Below are positions 52,801-64,000 of a stretch of DNA of 64,000 bases, in pieces. The notes beneath the pieces are model-generated. The model ran no database searches. It was not told the DNA's origin and worked only from the letters and a program-made list of their open reading frames with translations. Source of the stretch: Tieghemiomyces parasiticus. Its lineage: Eukaryota; Kickxellomycota; Dimargaritomycetes; Dimargaritales; Dimargaritaceae. The first letter of the stretch is position 1. Every line of letters begins with the position of its first letter. The DNA lies in NCBI GenBank assembly GCA_027575765.1, contig JANBPT010000016.1, positions 1 to 64,000 of the forward strand, given 5' to 3'. The position numbers and the translations under genes are program-made.

Positions 52801-55800
52801 GGATGGTGGCGTAGCCGCGCTCCAGGAGCACACGGCCGCCATTCGCGGCCTTGCGTTCGGCCACGCGATCCAGGCACTGCCTCACAATCTCGACGAGCTG
52901 CTTCTTCACCTCCTCCAGGGGAGTGTCGGCCAACAGCTGGGCGAGGTCTAGCTTAGCCTGGCGCAAAAAGTTGAGCACTTGCGCGAGAGCGTCCAGGTTG
53001 CGCAGCTCGCCCGACACGATGTACTGCCAGTTCTCCACGTTGTAGTTGACAATCTCGAGAAGGCCGGCGCTGGTCTCGGCGATGGTGTCGACAATGTAGC
53101 GCAGAATGGTCTCGTCGAACGCCGGGCCTAGGCGGCGCGGGTTCACGGCGCACATGCCGTAGTCGGAGCGACCCTCAGCGTCACGGGCCACGGCAGCCTG
53201 CATAGTCATGCCGCGGTAGAACACGACGTCCACTAGGCGCTCGAGGGGAAGGTCGCCGATAGCGGCAAGGGCAGCGTACTCGCCAAGGGAGTGTCCAGCG
53301 AAGCAGGCGTCGCGTTGCACCAGGCCCTTACTGCGCATATCCTCGAAGGCCGCACGCTCCATCAAGGTCAGTGCGGGCTGGGTGAACTGGGTGGCTGAGA
53401 GCAGGCCGTTGGGCGCGGTGAACGTGTAGAACGGCGTGTCCTCGGTGACTTCCGGGAACAGGGAGCGGGTCTGGACGACACCGGACTCGCCGGCGACCTC
53501 ATAGGTCATCCGGAGGTAGTTGGTGCGGATGCGCTGGCCCTTGGCACCGCCAAAGTGCACTGTCTTAGTGGCCGGGTTGGTCCGCACAATCTCTAGGATG
53601 GAGACGCCGTAGTTGGTCATGAAGTGGGCGTCGGCGCGGTCCCAGATCGAGCGGGCCACCTCCGAACTCTCGTAGAGGGTCATGCCCATGCCTTGCTCCT
53701 GCGAGCCCTGGCCAGTGAACACATAGGCTGTCACGGGCTGGTCGACTTCGGCGGTTCCGTCCAGCACTACCTCGCCGCGCTGGTTAACGGTTTCGACGCG
53801 GATAAGCTTCTTGCCGTTCTTCATACCCACGTGGGCCAGCTTGGTTTCCAGGCGGTCGGAGGGTAGGACCATACCCTGGAAGTTGACGTGGTAGCCCGTC
53901 ACACGGGCCGGGTGGTTGTCAGCGGCGAAGGTCTCCACGAACTTACGGGTGGAGGCACTAGTCCACATCCCGTGAGTGATAGTTCCAGGCAGGCCGGCCA
54001 GGTCGCTGAAGTACGGGTTGACGTGGATGGGGTTGTAGTCACCGGACACGTGGGCATAGGCCGTGTTGGAGGCCGGGGCGTGCACTACCGACGAGAACTC
54101 CTCGCCCACGGGCATCACAGAGTAGCCCCCGCTGGGGAAGTTGGTGGGCTGCTCGATGGGGTGTCCGGCGCGCTGGAGGTAGGCCAGTACGGGGTTACCT
54201 ACGGTCCCGCTGGCGGTGTAGTCAACCTCAGCCACCTGCACGGGGACCTTGGCCGACGTGAACACGGTAACGGGGCCCGTGGTACGGACGCGGGCGAAGG
54301 TGGTGCGGTCGCGGAACTCGGTGTGAGTCTGGAGGCGGAAAGTGAGGACGCACGGGGTGGCCAGCAGGGCGTCCAGGTTCTCCTCCTCGTGCCACGCGAG
54401 CCATTCCTTGGCACGCAGCACGGCCAGGTCCTTGGGGGTCTCCAGCCGCACCTCCACGGGGGTTTCGGTGGTACGGCGGAAGGTGCGCGCGTGGTCGGTG
54501 AAGTGGCCGCGATATAGGAATCGGCTGGTGACCTCCATGACGGGCTTACCAGCGCGCTCAATCACGCCCAGGACCTCGACCAGCTTACCAGCGTCGGTGT
54601 TGACCACGGCCTGCAAGGTGGCCACGGTGTCGACGACATCGCCGGCCCGGAGGGGCTCGGCCGGTTCGACAAGGCGGAATCCGTTGCCCAGGTGCACCAG
54701 GCGGAGCAGGTCGCCGTTGATGAAACGCGGGAACAGCGCCTTGATGATGGCCTGCCACCCAACCACGATAGCAAAGTCCACGGGAGCCGGTAGGTCGGGC
54801 TGGCCACGGTCGACGTACCATTCGGCCTGGTTACCCACGGCGCGGCAGAAGGCCTGGATATCCTTGCGGTCCACGCGCTCGCCGCGGGCGACGAACTGGT
54901 GGTCAGGGCCTACGTCAAGCTCGGCCACTTCCGGGGTTCCAAACCACAGATGGTAGTAGAAGGCCTTGATGCGCTCGTTACGACCCTCCATAACCTCCTG
55001 CACCAGGGCGTAGGGACGGGCCGGGACGTAGGAGAAGAGGAGCTGAAGGGGTACCAGTGCCCCATCGCGGCGTTCGTTAACGGTGACCTCGAGGGTACGG
55101 CCGTCCGGGTGGACGTGGGCGCGCACGGCCGGGTAGGGTTCCTGTCGGGACCCTGTGGCCTGGGTGACGCTGAGCTCCTTAGGCTGGCCAGGGGCCCCGT
55201 AGCGAACCGTGGCCGTCTGCCCACGGCGTGGGGCCAAGAGTCGGCGCAGTGGGTTGTCGGCGTACTGTTTGGTTTGCACCACGAATGGGGCGGTGAGGAG
55301 GGCGCGCAACCAGCTGTAGTCCGGACCGGCGAGGAGTTCAAGCCAGGTATCGGTAGTGGGCACGTCAGCCTTGTCCAGGGAGAAGACGCGGGTGCGGGCG
55401 GACTGGTCGAGGACAGTGACGGCCGTCGGGGCGGATGAAGGGGTGGCAACTTCGGCGCGGGCCCCGAGGTATTCGACGGTGGGGATCGTGTCATCACGGT
55501 TATCGTAGTAGCGGTCCTTGAGTGCAGCCCGGTGGGCGGTGTAAATATCGCCCAGAATTTCGCCGGCGGGCTGGTCAGTGCTGGTGGCGTAGCGCACCGC
55601 GATGGGGCCTTGCAGGATACATACCCGGCCAACATCTTCGTCGACCACCGCGGCTAGATCCTCCGACTGCCACAGCGAGTCCTTCTTGAACCACACGTCA
55701 AAGTCCTTGTCTAGTACCGGAATAAACGGCACGGGCTTTTGGCCGCGGCGACGACAGAGAGTGATGAAGTAGAGCACGTCTTCCGAGGTCAGCAGCTGGT

Positions 55801-58800
55801 CGCGGGCGGCCGGGAAGGCGGGCCAGAAAGTGCCAGCCAAGAACTGGCCGGGATCTGTGCTAAGCGGGTCGTAGGTCTGCAGGAGCGACTCGCGGGCGAC
55901 GCGGCTAAAGCGGTCCTCCACACGGCGCAGAAAGTCGCCGACCAGGTTGCGCAGCGAAGGGTCGATCCAGCGGGTCTCCTTCCGCACAAACATAAGCTCG
56001 ACCAGGCGGTCCACCACCTCGCGGTAGGTCATCTCGGGCAGGTCCGCCACGGTTCCGTCGGCCTTGCGACCGAACCACGGCTTCTGAGAGTCGGCGTTAA
56101 GGCGGCCGATGATATAATCCTTCTTGGCCAGTAGGGCCGGCAAGCGCTTGTCGCGCGGCAGGTTAAAGATGGTCTCGTCTAGCTCCTTCCACAGAAGCAC
56201 GCCGCGGGTGGCCAGCTTGTGGATCGGCTCGCCCAGCTCGGAGTTGACGGTGACTACGCCGCCGGTAGGACGCTCGTAGGTCTGTTCCCACTCAGCGTCC
56301 TGGGTGATACCCGGGGCGGCCACGATGGCCTCCTTGGTGGCCTGCGAAGCGGTGCCTTCCTGGGCCACCATCATGCGCGAACCCAGCAGGATCCCGTCAT
56401 AGGGCATGGGTGGGTAATCGAAAGCGCGGCTCCAGTCACCGGTGAGGTAAGGCAGCGTGTCGTCGGCCCCGCCGAATCCAGACCCGGCCACGAGGACCAG
56501 GTTGGGCTGCTCACGGATGGCGGCGTAGGTTTCCAGGATGGGCTGGTAAAAGTCTTCGTAGCTGTGGTGCCCACCAGCGCGACCGCCGGTCCACTGCAGA
56601 AGGATGGGCATGTCCGGGTTGTGTTGGGCGATGGCTACTACCTGCAAGATGGTGGCAATGGAGCTGGGCTTGAACCCAACATGGCGGAGCCCAGCGGCCC
56701 GGAGCTCGCTGACGATGTCATTAGCCACGTTGAGGGAGGGGACGCCCGCCGCGACACATACCCCTTCGATGGGCAGACCCTCCCGGCGCATGGTCTGGAC
56801 CAAGGGGAACTGGAAGGCCCACTGGCGGGCGTTGAGGAAGAGCATGTTGAGTGTAATTCCCAAGCCCGGTTCCATGCGTGCCATCAGGTCGGCCACCCGC
56901 CGGCGGAGGGCGCGTTCATTGTAGTGACCGCCGCCAGCCAGCTCGATGTGGTAGCCGGCATTGAGGACAGCGCCCACGAACGAGTCGCTGACGGTACTGG
57001 GGGTCATACCGGCGACCATGAGCGGGGGCTTACCCAGGAGACGGCTCATGCGGGTGGCGATGTGGATCTGGCCGTCGCCAGTGGTGCGCACCAGACGAGG
57101 ACGGAAGTCGCGGGCCCAGTCGGGCGAATAGCGCACGGCCTCCGGACGGGTGTCGAACAGGGCCGGCTTGTAGGACATATTCTTGCGCGGGCCGGCCAGG
57201 GCACCGGCGAATACCACCTGGACGCCGGTGCCTTCCTTGTTGCGGTAGGTCAGGCCGCCGATGCCGGAGAGCCCGCCCGGACCAAAGTCTAGGACGTGGG
57301 TCAGGCCGGGTACGTCGGTAGCGCGCTGCCAGTAGGTGGTCAGGGTGCAGATCTGTACAACCATGGCGTGGCTCACGTCCTGGTCAGCGGCGTCGCGCAT
57401 GTCGGCACCGGTATCGGAGGCCAGGAGGGGCAGAGCCAGGTCGGTGGCTTTGAAGCGCAGATCGTAACGCTCAATATCCCGAGTAATGAGGTCCACGGCG
57501 GAGGCCAGGTACGGCGAGTGGAAGGGGGCGGTAATGGGCAGGAAGCGGGTGGCCACCTTGCTGGGCCGCTTGGAATACGGGACGCGGGCCTGGTCGGCGC
57601 CCGCGGGGGCCTTGATCTTGCGCAGGCGCAGGTTGAGGCCGTACAGGCTCTGGGCGGGACCCGTACACACGGTAGAGCGTGGGCCGTTCACCAGGGCGAC
57701 GTGAATACGGCGGTCCTCGGGCAGATGGGAGTTGGTGAGCTCGACATGCTGAACCACGTCGGCGTGGCGCAAGTGACTGATGGATAGCATCACGGAGGGC
57801 GCGCCTTCGTTGTGACTGAGCGAGTCCTGCAGGATGGCCGGGTTGAGGGTAGTGGCCGGGTACACCTGCTGGGCGCGGGTGCCGAGCCAAAAGAGGAGGC
57901 CCAGGCCCCGCTCGGCGTTGGCCTCAAACTCTTCCCAGCTGCCAGAGGCGGCGATGACGGCGGCGGCAATCATGCCCTGGCTGTGGCCCGTGGTGGCCGC
58001 GAAGTGGTCTCGCACCTGACCAGGAGTCCAGTCCAGGGTGCGGCACAGGACAACGTAGTGCATAAACTGTGTCAGGCCGATCAGGGCCAGACTGACAGGG
58101 GCCGAGACGAGGTATTCATCGTCAGGCTGGGTCTCGGGGTCCTCCAGCCAGCTTAGGACGTCCATGCCCTTAGCGTGCATGGTGCCCGTGGCCGGGTCAG
58201 CGGCGTGGCGACGCAGTACGTCGGCCATGCGGGTGACAAAGGGGCGCAGGAGTGGCTCGTAGGTGGTAAACAGGTCGTGGGTCTCGTCAAAGTACTCGCT
58301 GGAGGTACCCTGGCCGCCAAAGATGGCAAAGAGGCGAGCGCGCGATTCGCGGGCAGCCAGGAAGAGGGCAGAGGTACCCGCCGCCAAGCTGGGATCCTCA
58401 TCAGCGCCATCGACCTCGGGATCGGAGGTGGGCTCCGCGGCTGTGTGGAGGTGGATGCGAGAGCTCGGGCGAGTGATGGCACGCGAGCGTAGGGCGGTTA
58501 GGGCGCCCACGTAGGCACGAATCACGGCCTTAACAGCGGCCTCGCTGTCGAGAGTGGAGGTCGCCACAACGTGAATATCATTGCCCTTGAGGAAGCGGCC
58601 GCGAATGTAGGCCAGCACCAAGCGAGCCACCTCATAGAATGCCGCGGCCGTCTCAGCACGGGCCTGGGCGGCCTGGGTCACGCAGAAAGAGAGGAAACGG
58701 GCGGCCAGCTCAAGCTCAGTGATCTCCCCGGCCGTCTCAGCCTCGGCCTCGTCGGTCAGGTGGAACTGGAACGACTCTCGCAGTTGCTCGGCGGCGACCC

Positions 58801-58936
58801 AGAGGACGCCAGGCACCAAGATCGACACCTCGGCATTGGCGTGCTTGACTGCTAGCGGACGGGCCGCCTGGCTAAGTTTCTCGGTCGGAGCGCGGATGCT
58901 CACATACCCGGTGGAGAGTAAAGGGGAAGTGACCAT
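46838..58936 (-). CDS. FAS1-FAS2: Fused beta-alpha type I fatty acid synthase
   Basis: Cytosolic multienzyme making long acyl-CoA from acetyl-CoA, malonyl-CoA and NADPH. One intronless 12.1-kb frame of 4032 aa. Domains in order: acetyltransferase with GHSQG (Ser319); FMN-binding enoyl reductase ([14 protein letters not shown] ~640, LAGGGHYNE); dehydratase with a hot-dog part ([12 protein letters not shown] ~1635); malonyl/palmitoyl transferase with GHSLGEY (Ser1883); the beta/alpha join just before [20 protein letters not shown] (~2140); an Ala/Pro-rich linker (~2223-2265); acyl carrier with the phosphopantetheine Ser2307 in GGKST; ketoreductase ([12 protein letters not shown] ~2805); ketosynthase with Cys3433 in [10 protein letters not shown]; and a C-terminal phosphopantetheinyl transferase (GVGVDVELL ~3902, [10 protein letters not shown]). 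This equals Fas1 plus Fas2 head to tail, with every expected active site present. Known fungal FAS is alpha6beta6 with split or fused genes, so this would form a hexamer of single chains. Confidence 0.97.
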   Translation of the reverse strand: MVTSPLLSTGYVSIRAPTEKLSQAARPLAVKHANAEVSILVPGVLWVAAEQLRESFQFHLTDEAEAETAGEITELELAARFLSFCVTQAAQARAETAAAFYEVARLVLAYIRGRFLKGNDIHVVATSTLDSEAAVKAVIRAYVGALTALRSRAITRPSSRIHLHTAAEPTSDPEVDGADEDPSLAAGTSALFLAARESRARLFAIFGGQGTSSEYFDETHDLFTTYEPLLRPFVTRMADVLRRHAADPATGTMHAKGMDVLSWLEDPETQPDDEYLVSAPVSLALIGLTQFMHYVVLCRTLDWTPGQVRDHFAATTGHSQGMIAAAVIAASGSWEEFEANAERGLGLLFWLGTRAQQVYPATTLNPAILQDSLSHNEGAPSVMLSISHLRHADVVQHVELTNSHLPEDRRIHVALVNGPRSTVCTGPAQSLYGLNLRLRKIKAPAGADQARVPYSKRPSKVATRFLPITAPFHSPYLASAVDLITRDIERYDLRFKATDLALPLLASDTGADMRDAADQDVSHAMVVQICTLTTYWQRATDVPGLTHVLDFGPGGLSGIGGLTYRNKEGTGVQVVFAGALAGPRKNMSYKPALFDTRPEAVRYSPDWARDFRPRLVRTTGDGQIHIATRMSRLLGKPPLMVAGMTPSTVSDSFVGAVLNAGYHIELAGGGHYNERALRRRVADLMARMEPGLGITLNMLFLNARQWAFQFPLVQTMRREGLPIEGVCVAAGVPSLNVANDIVSELRAAGLRHVGFKPSSIATILQVVAIAQHNPDMPILLQWTGGRAGGHHSYEDFYQPILETYAAIREQPNLVLVAGSGFGGADDTLPYLTGDWSRAFDYPPMPYDGILLGSRMMVAQEGTASQATKEAIVAAPGITQDAEWEQTYERPTGGVVTVNSELGEPIHKLATRGVLLWKELDETIFNLPRDKRLPALLAKKDYIIGRLNADSQKPWFGRKADGTVADLPEMTYREVVDRLVELMFVRKETRWIDPSLRNLVGDFLRRVEDRFSRVARESLLQTYDPLSTDPGQFLAGTFWPAFPAARDQLLTSEDVLYFITLCRRRGQKPVPFIPVLDKDFDVWFKKDSLWQSEDLAAVVDEDVGRVCILQGPIAVRYATSTDQPAGEILGDIYTAHRAALKDRYYDNRDDTIPTVEYLGARAEVATPSSAPTAVTVLDQSARTRVFSLDKADVPTTDTWLELLAGPDYSWLRALLTAPFVVQTKQYADNPLRRLLAPRRGQTATVRYGAPGQPKELSVTQATGSRQEPYPAVRAHVHPDGRTLEVTVNERRDGALVPLQLLFSYVPARPYALVQEVMEGRNERIKAFYYHLWFGTPEVAELDVGPDHQFVARGERVDRKDIQAFCRAVGNQAEWYVDRGQPDLPAPVDFAIVVGWQAIIKALFPRFINGDLLRLVHLGNGFRLVEPAEPLRAGDVVDTVATLQAVVNTDAGKLVEVLGVIERAGKPVMEVTSRFLYRGHFTDHARTFRRTTETPVEVRLETPKDLAVLRAKEWLAWHEEENLDALLATPCVLTFRLQTHTEFRDRTTFARVRTTGPVTVFTSAKVPVQVAEVDYTASGTVGNPVLAYLQRAGHPIEQPTNFPSGGYSVMPVGEEFSSVVHAPASNTAYAHVSGDYNPIHVNPYFSDLAGLPGTITHGMWTSASTRKFVETFAADNHPARVTGYHVNFQGMVLPSDRLETKLAHVGMKNGKKLIRVETVNQRGEVVLDGTAEVDQPVTAYVFTGQGSQEQGMGMTLYESSEVARSIWDRADAHFMTNYGVSILEIVRTNPATKTVHFGGAKGQRIRTNYLRMTYEVAGESGVVQTRSLFPEVTEDTPFYTFTAPNGLLSATQFTQPALTLMERAAFEDMRSKGLVQRDACFAGHSLGEYAALAAIGDLPLERLVDVVFYRGMTMQAAVARDAEGRSDYGMCAVNPRRLGPAFDETILRYIVDTIAETSAGLLEIVNYNVENWQYIVSGELRNLDALAQVLNFLRQAKLDLAQLLADTPLEEVKKQLVEIVRQCLDRVAERKAANGGRVLLERGYATIPLQGIDVPFHSSFLLNGVGPFRAYLTKRLAPSFVNVQLLSGKYIPNLTAQPFSLSKDYITMVYKQTDSHRLAKVLDQWDSKSGYASPSEQQRLGFTLLIELLAYQFASPVRWIETQDQLFKRFGVERLIEVGPTPTLCGMAERTLKFKYEAYDDAMTFQRVNLCYAKHPKEIYYAFDPVAEPEPEAAPAAAPAPAAASAPAPAPVAAAPAAPQAPVAAAASVEDVPLTAVEVLHATIAQKLKKGLGDIALGKAIKDLVGGKSTLQNEILGDLQKEFGSNVPEKSEEIPLDELGEALGSGGAFTGDLGKHTSSLVAKMMSAKMPGGFNLTSAKQYLSGTYGLGPQRTAGVLLVAVTMEPTARLASEADARTWLDSVVSAYAARQGITLTPGGSGGASSSGSSGAVVDSAELVAMQTRQDDFVRQQLAVLARYLKVDLRDGHRQLAAEQTRAAQLQSELDLWLAEHGDAYAEGIRPIFDPYKARVFDSYWNWARQDALLLYFDIVFGRLTDVDRDVTAQCLHVMNRTDPGFLRYMDYHIRQMPQDSETYRRARDLATMLRENCKDVLNLAPVYKDVAFPTAPLTTITAEGRIEYCEAPREGLRKLEDYVSEMARGSALGTFASRQRVQYNLGRIYRLVQGQTRLKPRNRAAIKNMYGEIVRALHMNAGVTSGRSRSVNPRGASTSRTVGASRRRRPSISATTDAAGVVPRVPKPAAANIPYLHLRRKTPTGEWAYNATLTHEYLEVLGTMARDGLTFENKMVLVTGCGRGSIGAEILKGLLSGGAQVVVTTSRYNRAATSYYQSIYHRHGSKGSTLVVVPFNQGSAQDVAALVDFIYSTDKATGGLGWDLDYIVPFAAIPENGREISDLDSKSELAHRAMLTNLLRLLGHVKTHKLRRGSDTRPAQVILPLSPNHGTFGSDGLYSESKLGLETLFNRWHSESWGSYLTITGAVIGWTRGTGLMAPNNLIAQGLEALGVRTFSAQEMSFNLLGLMHPRLAARAQHEPVWADLNGCLQFIPDLQAVTRRLRAELTATADLRRAVKAEATLDFQAAQGAEAERAYQRRMVTPRANLKFSFPELKAYDGLAHLRHLQGMLDLDNVVVVTGYSEVGPYGNSRTRWEMEAFGEFSLEGCIEMAWIMGYIRHHTGPLPGGKGPYSGWVDAKTLEPVRDVDVKTRYEAQILAHTGIRLIEPELVAGYQPEKKLILREVVIDHDLEPFEASPEEAAQFVAQNGEFVDVAEHAETGQFQVRFRKGATLMVPKALRFDRLVAGQIPTGWDAARYGVPQEIIDQVDRITLFVLVATVESLVASGITDPYEFYKYVHVSEVGNCCGSGVGGMYSLSKMYRDRLLDKPVQNDILQETFINTMAAWVNLLLLSSSGPIKTPVGACATAVESVELGVETIQSGKAKIVLVGGYDDFQEEGSYEFGNMKATSSTDEEFKRGRTPQEMSRPATTTRSGFMESFGAGIEVLMSASVALEMGVPVYGIIALTNTATDKEGRSVPAPGQGILTTAREITEDVKSPFLDIKYRRRQLDLRRRQIKDWVEAEYAYLEEEVAQRRQGSAQDDEVSEADFVASRTRHIAESARRQEKEALQLWGNFFYRRQPEISPLRGALASFGLTIDDVGVASFHGTSTKANDKNESEVLNKQFAHLGRAVGNACPSIFQKYLTGHPKGAAAAWMLNGVLQVLQTGIIPGNRNADNIDAALRPYEYVLYPSRSIHTDGVKAGLLKSFGFGQVGGEVLVIHPDYLFGALDRATYEAYRTKNRRREAVAYRYWHDAMAGVSPLFRAKTEAPYSAALESAVYLNPLARADYSAPKGTYVFKDNAGTTARPATDPEATAQVLRKLATGATPEGDRGVGVDVELLSAVNVDNATFVERNFTDREVAYCRGRPDAQASFAGRWSAKEAVIKAVTSYANRPVFTQGAAAPLKDIEILSTESGAPEVVFHGEAQRVAHEAGVRRVKVSISHSGEYAVALALASDGSAAAE

Positions 58937-61900
58937 GACTGAAGGGAAGGCAGTGGGGGAGTGTATGGAAAATGGAGATGGGAAATAGTGCTGACCTGAG
59001 CGTTAGATAACTCGAAATATGAGGATTAATGAGGCTAACGTTATCATGTTTAGCGTTGGACGAAGGGGTGTGTAGAGCCAAGCATCGTAAAAGCTGGCAT
59101 TAGTAAGAAATAGGGCGGGTGATCCAGAGTCCTTGGCCGAGGCCAGCTAACCACTAGCCCGCATAGATATTAAGTAATTGGCCACCCAGTGGTGCAGACT
59201 GGATCAAGTGATACACAAAAACGCTGAAGATCCTATCTGGCCGGTTGCCCACCCTTCCTCGAGGGCACCCAGGAGCGCCCCCGAGAAAACATCAACCTAA
59301 TAGGGGCGACTATCCACCTCAGGTAAAGAGACCGGAAGCCTGCCGCTCCCCCCTCCCTTCCCGTAGTGAGAGGCTAACTTGGGGGCAGGCCCCAGTGTCA
59401 CCCAGGGTTTGCTGCCACGGTGTCACTCCTTTAGGGCGTGAGGAGAGAATGAGACCCACAACAAACCGTTTCGGAAAGGGCGAAGCACCTATTGGGAGGA
59501 GGGCGCTTCGCAGACAGGAGAAGCTACTCGGGGGAATACAAGCTGGCTGGAACAGCGTCTTCGTATAAACAGTACAGACTAGCAACCATTTTTCAGTTCC
59601 TTGACGGTACTTTGACTTACTGAAATCGTATATGCCTAGGCTGTAGGTATGAGGATAAGGTCGTTAAAGTGGCGGACACGATTGGAACGGGAGCCGTGGT
59701 GTCGAGCCCTGCGAGTATGTGTGTGCGGGATGGGAGGGAGGGAAATGCGAGAGGGGTCGGGACGGAAGGTGATGTGTGAATGGGTAAGGTAGGAATGTGG
59801 GAGTGGCGATGAGCCGAGAAGCGGGGAGGATGGCAAGGGTTACAAAGGGCAAGGAAACCAAGTAGGAGCAGTGTGGAGCGAAACCGGAGGTGTGGGGTGA
59901 ACAGCTATAGAGCGGCTGCGGTGTCAGTGGGAAGGGTTCTCGCTATAAAAAAGTGGGGTGATTAAGAGCGCAAGGTCCGAGGGTGACGCAGCCGTAGGCC
60001 GGTGAAATGGGATGGCCTGGTTTTGCAAAAGGGCGAAGGACGGGGGTTGGGCGGTGCTCGAGTAAAGGGATATATGGAACACGGTATGATAGGCTGGATC
60101 AGCTAAGGGCTTGAGCGTGGCCAGATCATACGCGCTGCGGTCAAATCCGGGTTCGAGTGCGAAACAAACGAAGGGAGAAGAGGGATGAGTAAGAAAACAG
60201 GGGGGGGAAGCGAGTGCGACCGAGCCTGCTTAATATAGCGCTTGGATCTAGCCTAACAGGAGCAAGCTACTAGTACACCTAATTGTAAAGTGAGCAAGTC
60301 ACCGGTAATGGACGGTGACAGCACAGGCGTAGTGATTAAGACGTGCTGGCACTCAAGCAGGCAGTTGTAGGTTGGGAGGATGGAAAAGGCAGCACGGCAA
60401 GCAAGAGAAGCCCGGATCGGATCAAGGAGGGGGAGGATATACGGCAAGATGCGGGCTTTTCAACGTAGGGGGTCCGCGGGGGAGGGTACGTGGTAGTAAA
60501 TCCAGTACGGGGTGCACAGCGCTGATGGGACTGTAAACCGCCTCGAGTACACTGGGGCTGAGCAATAACCGTGATTAATGGTCGCAGCCCCCCTCCCACC
60601 GCAGCCTACTTCTCGTCGCCGCCGACCGTCGCACCGCAGCCCTTGGGGGAAACCTGTAAACGATTGCACCACTTGCGCAATCGCTAGTCCCAGAAAATAT
60701 CCAGATATCGTGGAGGTCAAACGGGGCCGATTGGCGAGAGACGATTGGCCAAGTGGGCATTAGCAACTGGATGGCCGCAGGCCCCTCGCCGCGTGGACCC
60801 CTCACCGATACGACCAAACGGGGGGCGAGGAGGCGTGGGGGACTAGTTGAAGGCTAGCGCACTAGTCCCGAGGACTCGCTAGGCATTATGCTTCCCCTCC
60901 CCTTATTCGTTATCGATCGGCCACCTCCTCCAAGTGTCCCCGCCTCGGGGTTGCATTTGCAGCACGCTATCATCTTCCTGCCCTCCCCATAGGTAAAAAA
61001 ATATGCCAGAAAGTCCCAACCACCACCCATCACCCCATTTCCCCAGCTGGACCGTCTGCGCCATCGATGTGGTAAGTAAAAGGTGGTAGTCCAGTCTTAC
61101 TGTGCAACACGAAACCGATAGTGCTAGAACAGACCAATAGGAGGCGATAAGCAGGGCTGCCAGACTTTTGGCGACAAGAAAGGAAGACATTCCGAGGCAA
61201 TAAAGACTGCCCGAAAAGGGTCGGACCTGGGGGAGGGAAACCCGCCTAATATTAAACAGCTCCATCCCCTCAGCCATCAGTCATTGGATAGGAAGCTGAG
61301 GAATAACCGCATTCGGATAAAGAGGAAAAGGATGGCTGAAAGAGTGACCAGGACTTACCAAGCTTCTGCTAGTGGGTTCGATGTCGGCGGTTGTGGATGG
61401 CTGGTAAAGCGGTAGCTATTCAGAACGGCCCTGCAGCAATCGCTACCCAAGGTGACTATGCAATAAAGCGAGACGGAATGATGGGTGCTAATTATGTGCG
61501 CTGTGGCTGAGGGCAGGGGTACCACAGAATAGGGCTGTGGATATGCGAGGTAATGTGCGGGCGTCGGATCAAAGCATGTACGTTAATTAGAAACTCATCC
61601 GCTATGGGGGGGGCGTATGTACCACTGCTCGGTGCGGACGCGGCCTAGACCCTTAAATATTCCGCTGGTCGACCGACCGCACCGGCCTAGAGCAGCCGTA
61701 ATCCACGGGCGCTATTGCCAGTGGCATTTATGCAATCCGCCAGGTACCTACCGATGAAATAGTGATGGTTGTTAAAGCTTGGCGCATTGAATGTATGTGT
61801 CAGGGATAGGTCGTAGTCGATGAAAAGCGTGGGGCTGGTCGAAGTACTGCGGCGGCCTCCTTTATATAATGGCCCTGTAGTTGACCACCGCCTAGCGACC

Positions 61901-63635
61901 CTCGAACCTCCCTTACCCTTTTAGCTCCATCCCCCCACTCGTTACGAGATCCAGCTCACCAGGTCGGGGACCTTACGTTTGGTGCCCTGTCACTTCCCGG
62001 CATTACTCCTGGGGCACTAAACTGCACCAATCCCTTTTTAAGTCGCAAGGCACACGCAGGCATTCGAAACCTGCGATTGACCCAGGGCGAACTGATAATG
62101 TGGGAACTTGGACAAGGCGTTGCGTGACTAGAGAGAAGGCTGGTACGCACTAGTCCGGACAGCCCCCTAATCCATGCCACCTTTCTATCAGACCGTCCCA
62201 TTATCCTCTCTCGCCTGCGACTATCGGATGTTTCTCACTGCCAGCAAAGACCCCATCACCGCCCTGCCGCGCCATAGGTGGTACGGTTGCTCACCTTTCC
62301 TGCTCGTTCCATATTTCTTTTTTTAAAAAATAAAATAAAATAACCTTGACTGGTTGGTTGGAAGTGCCACGCCTGGTCAAGTAAGTAGCTTGAATGGGCG
62401 AAGGGTCAATAGGGTAGCTTGATTACAAGACGATTATCACCCGAGCATATTAGCGAACGTTACTGGACAAGACCCGTTATCTTGGCGCCATGCCAACCTG
62501 TACGTAGCCAGCTAAAGGGTAAATAGATAATCAGGCGAAAGGAAGCCGTGGGTTCATAACGCCTGGTCGCAATACCTTGGCAGCTCCTATAGCCTATGGG
62601 CTTAGGTTTCTGTTTGACTAGCTCATTACACTCTTCTCCGACCATCCGGGCTCACCCCCCCCCTTCACTGGATGACCTTAACCTGACTTCGTTTGGCGAA
62701 GAAGCTTACGTCGATTGATTCTTATCACAGCTGGCCTGACGGAGCAAATCATTCTACCTACCAAAGTTCTCCCACTACTGCCACCATCATTGCCACACCC
62801 TGGCCTTCGCTCCCTGAAGGTGGTCCGATAATTGGACCAATCACCAGCTGGGTCACAAAATGGGTCGATCTGTACTGTACTATCTATATTTTGCAAGGTC
62901 TGGGTGGTGTGATCACTTGGTGACTATTGAATGCTTGAGTATGGCGTGGTCGTCATGTCTGAGTAATAGCGCCACATCAGTGACCCAAGGGGGGCAGGAT
63001 TGGTTGCACACGATTCGTAGGGCCGTCCAACTCATCGCCTATGATATATGATGTTAAACCAGGTTCGTCGTCTGATCGGATTTAGTGCCCGGTTCGCCAG
63101 TATCGCACAGTCAGCCGAGCTATAGCTCCGCATACGCTATTTGGTTCAGGGATTGCTGAAGCTTTGAGCAGCTTAGGCGGGGGCACCCTCCGTAATAGTG
63201 GTCCATGCCCAGCGCACAATACGAACGATGTTACCTTGTCCAACCTGTGGTTACAAAATCAGGCATATGAGTAGCCTAGTACCACGGGGCTGGATCAAAG
63301 GGAGGGAGCTGTTCGTTATCTACCAGGTCCTTGAAACCACTGGCGCTGTCTGGCCTTATAGAAGACATAAGGTGGAGGGGGGATATTATCGATTGAGGAT
63401 TCCAGTTCGGCTCCAACAACCAGGGGCTTAGCTACGGTTCTTTTTATAAAACAATTGAAATATGACTAAAAGTCCTTATTACGACAAGGTTCCGCCGATC
63501 ATTGCACAGGGCACGCCCTTGCACTTGCCTTAATCGGCATCCGGGAAATAGGTTGCTTCCTAATGATGGCCCCCCACCGTCTGGTACACCATAGGACGTT
63601 GTCGCCCAGTCTCATAGAGAAGCCCGCATTAATTG
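58937..63635. other. Gene-poor region upstream of FAS
   Basis: About 4.7 kb. The first ~150 bases are the FAS leader, C/T-rich on the minus strand. Beyond that no frame has family resemblance. Two short frames were looked at and not accepted (61277 downward on minus; 62693-62923 on plus). A mixed A/T stretch lies at 62312-62342, and G/C homopolymer runs are scattered. No tRNA or rRNA was confirmed. Confidence 0.5.
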
Positions 63636-64000
63636 CTAGGCAGAAGGTTTATATCCAGCCTCGGCCAACGAGGTACCAAGGGCGTCCTTGGTGGTCTCGA
63701 GGTACCGACGCTGGGGCTCCAGGACGGTTAGGCCCATGTGGCCGACACGGAAGTAGCGGGTGGCCAGGTCCGGGTGGAGGCCGCCAGCCACCACCACGCC
63801 GTGCTCAGTGAGGCGCGGTAGCAGGTCGGTGGCCTTCACACCCTCCGGGTAGTAAATAGCGGTCATGCTATGCGCCGCCACGTCGTCCGTTACGGGCAGC
63901 AGGGTCAAACCGAGACTATCGGTGATGTAGGCCTTAAATTCAGCGCTGGCCTGGTGGTGCGCCTGGAACACCGCGTCCATGCCGCGGTCCAGCAGCTGCT
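63636..64000 (-). CDS. AGX1: Alanine-glyoxylate aminotransferase family, C-terminal part
   Basis: Partial: the gene runs past the right edge and only the last ~121 codons are present. Text such as AHSMTAIYYPEGVKATDLLP, the Val-Val-Ala-Gly-Gly-Leu turn followed by HPDLATRYFRVGHMG, is typical of the small C-terminal domain of PLP-dependent class V aminotransferases of the AGXT/serine-pyruvate type; the RVGHMG arginine binds substrate carboxylate in the family. These enzymes convert glyoxylate plus alanine to glycine plus pyruvate. The C terminus (KPSA) is not a PTS1 peroxisomal signal, so a mitochondrial or cytosolic location is more likely. The PLP lysine lies outside the window and cannot be checked. 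Confidence 0.9.
   Translation of the reverse strand, partial: QLLDRGMDAVFQAHHQASAEFKAYITDSLGLTLLPVTDDVAAHSMTAIYYPEGVKATDLLPRLTEHGVVVAGGLHPDLATRYFRVGHMGLTVLEPQRRYLETTKDALGTSLAEAGYKPSA

Noticed and set aside
60095..60180. GGTTCGAGT element resembling a tRNA B box
   Set aside because: The flanking bases do not form a T-arm stem, and no acceptor stem can be paired at the right distance.
60900..61277. Minus-strand ATG frame with a hydrophobic segment, 124 codons
   Set aside because: It has a GTAAGA-like donor and a possible membrane helix, but no recognised family and no supporting promoter. Too weak to call.
62055..62075. Hairpin CGCAGG/CCTGCG around TTCGAA, T-arm-like
   Set aside because: The loop has nine bases rather than seven, and no D-arm, anticodon arm or acceptor stem is found on either side.
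62693..62923. Plus-strand 76-codon frame ending in a hydrophobic stretch
   Set aside because: It starts with TTG rather than ATG, lacks family resemblance and sits in an otherwise non-coding region.

Overview
The window is nuclear DNA from a fungus. Evidence: a type I fungal fatty acid synthase, a Drs2-type flippase, an Rtt106 histone chaperone, short GTAAGT-type spliceosomal introns, and pyrimidine-rich leaders before start codons. The FAS is one fused beta-alpha polypeptide, and there is a phosphorylase-kinase alpha/beta-like protein that well-studied ascomycete yeasts lack. Together these suggest an early-diverging or otherwise non-ascomycete lineage; a Zoopagomycota-like fungus is my guess, not something the sequence proves.

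Layout. 1-13.3 kb: three minus-strand single-exon genes, namely a Drs2-like P4-ATPase, a 524-residue protein of uncertain family (possibly MPG-fold), and a large triple HMG-box protein with polyglutamine and an acidic tail. 13.3-17.8 kb: gene-poor. 17.8-26.5 kb: four minus-strand genes, namely an unidentified five-exon gene, the three-exon spliceosome subunit SF3B5, a mitochondrial citrate carrier, and a 15-exon bacterial-type aspartyl-tRNA synthetase. RTT106 (plus) is divergent from the synthetase and convergent with a phosphorylase-kinase regulatory-subunit-like gene (minus, 2 exons). 33.5-38.2 kb: gene-poor. 38.2-46.6 kb: a small B12D/MLRQ-like protein, METTL25-like methyltransferase (minus), six-exon MSH2 and four-exon AP-2 sigma (both plus). 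46.8-58.9 kb: the 12.1-kb intronless fused FAS (minus). 59-63.6 kb: gene-poor. The right edge cuts an alanine-glyoxylate-type aminotransferase (minus).

The genes are mostly unrelated housekeeping functions, as expected of a eukaryotic chromosome arm. One plausible metabolic link is the citrate carrier (exports citrate for cytosolic acetyl-CoA) and FAS (consumes acetyl-CoA/malonyl-CoA). I see no mobile element, CRISPR array, rRNA or convincing tRNA. Exon boundaries of the spliced genes were worked out by hand from GT/AG sites, reading phase and family conservation; all spliced models given here keep frame across every junction.
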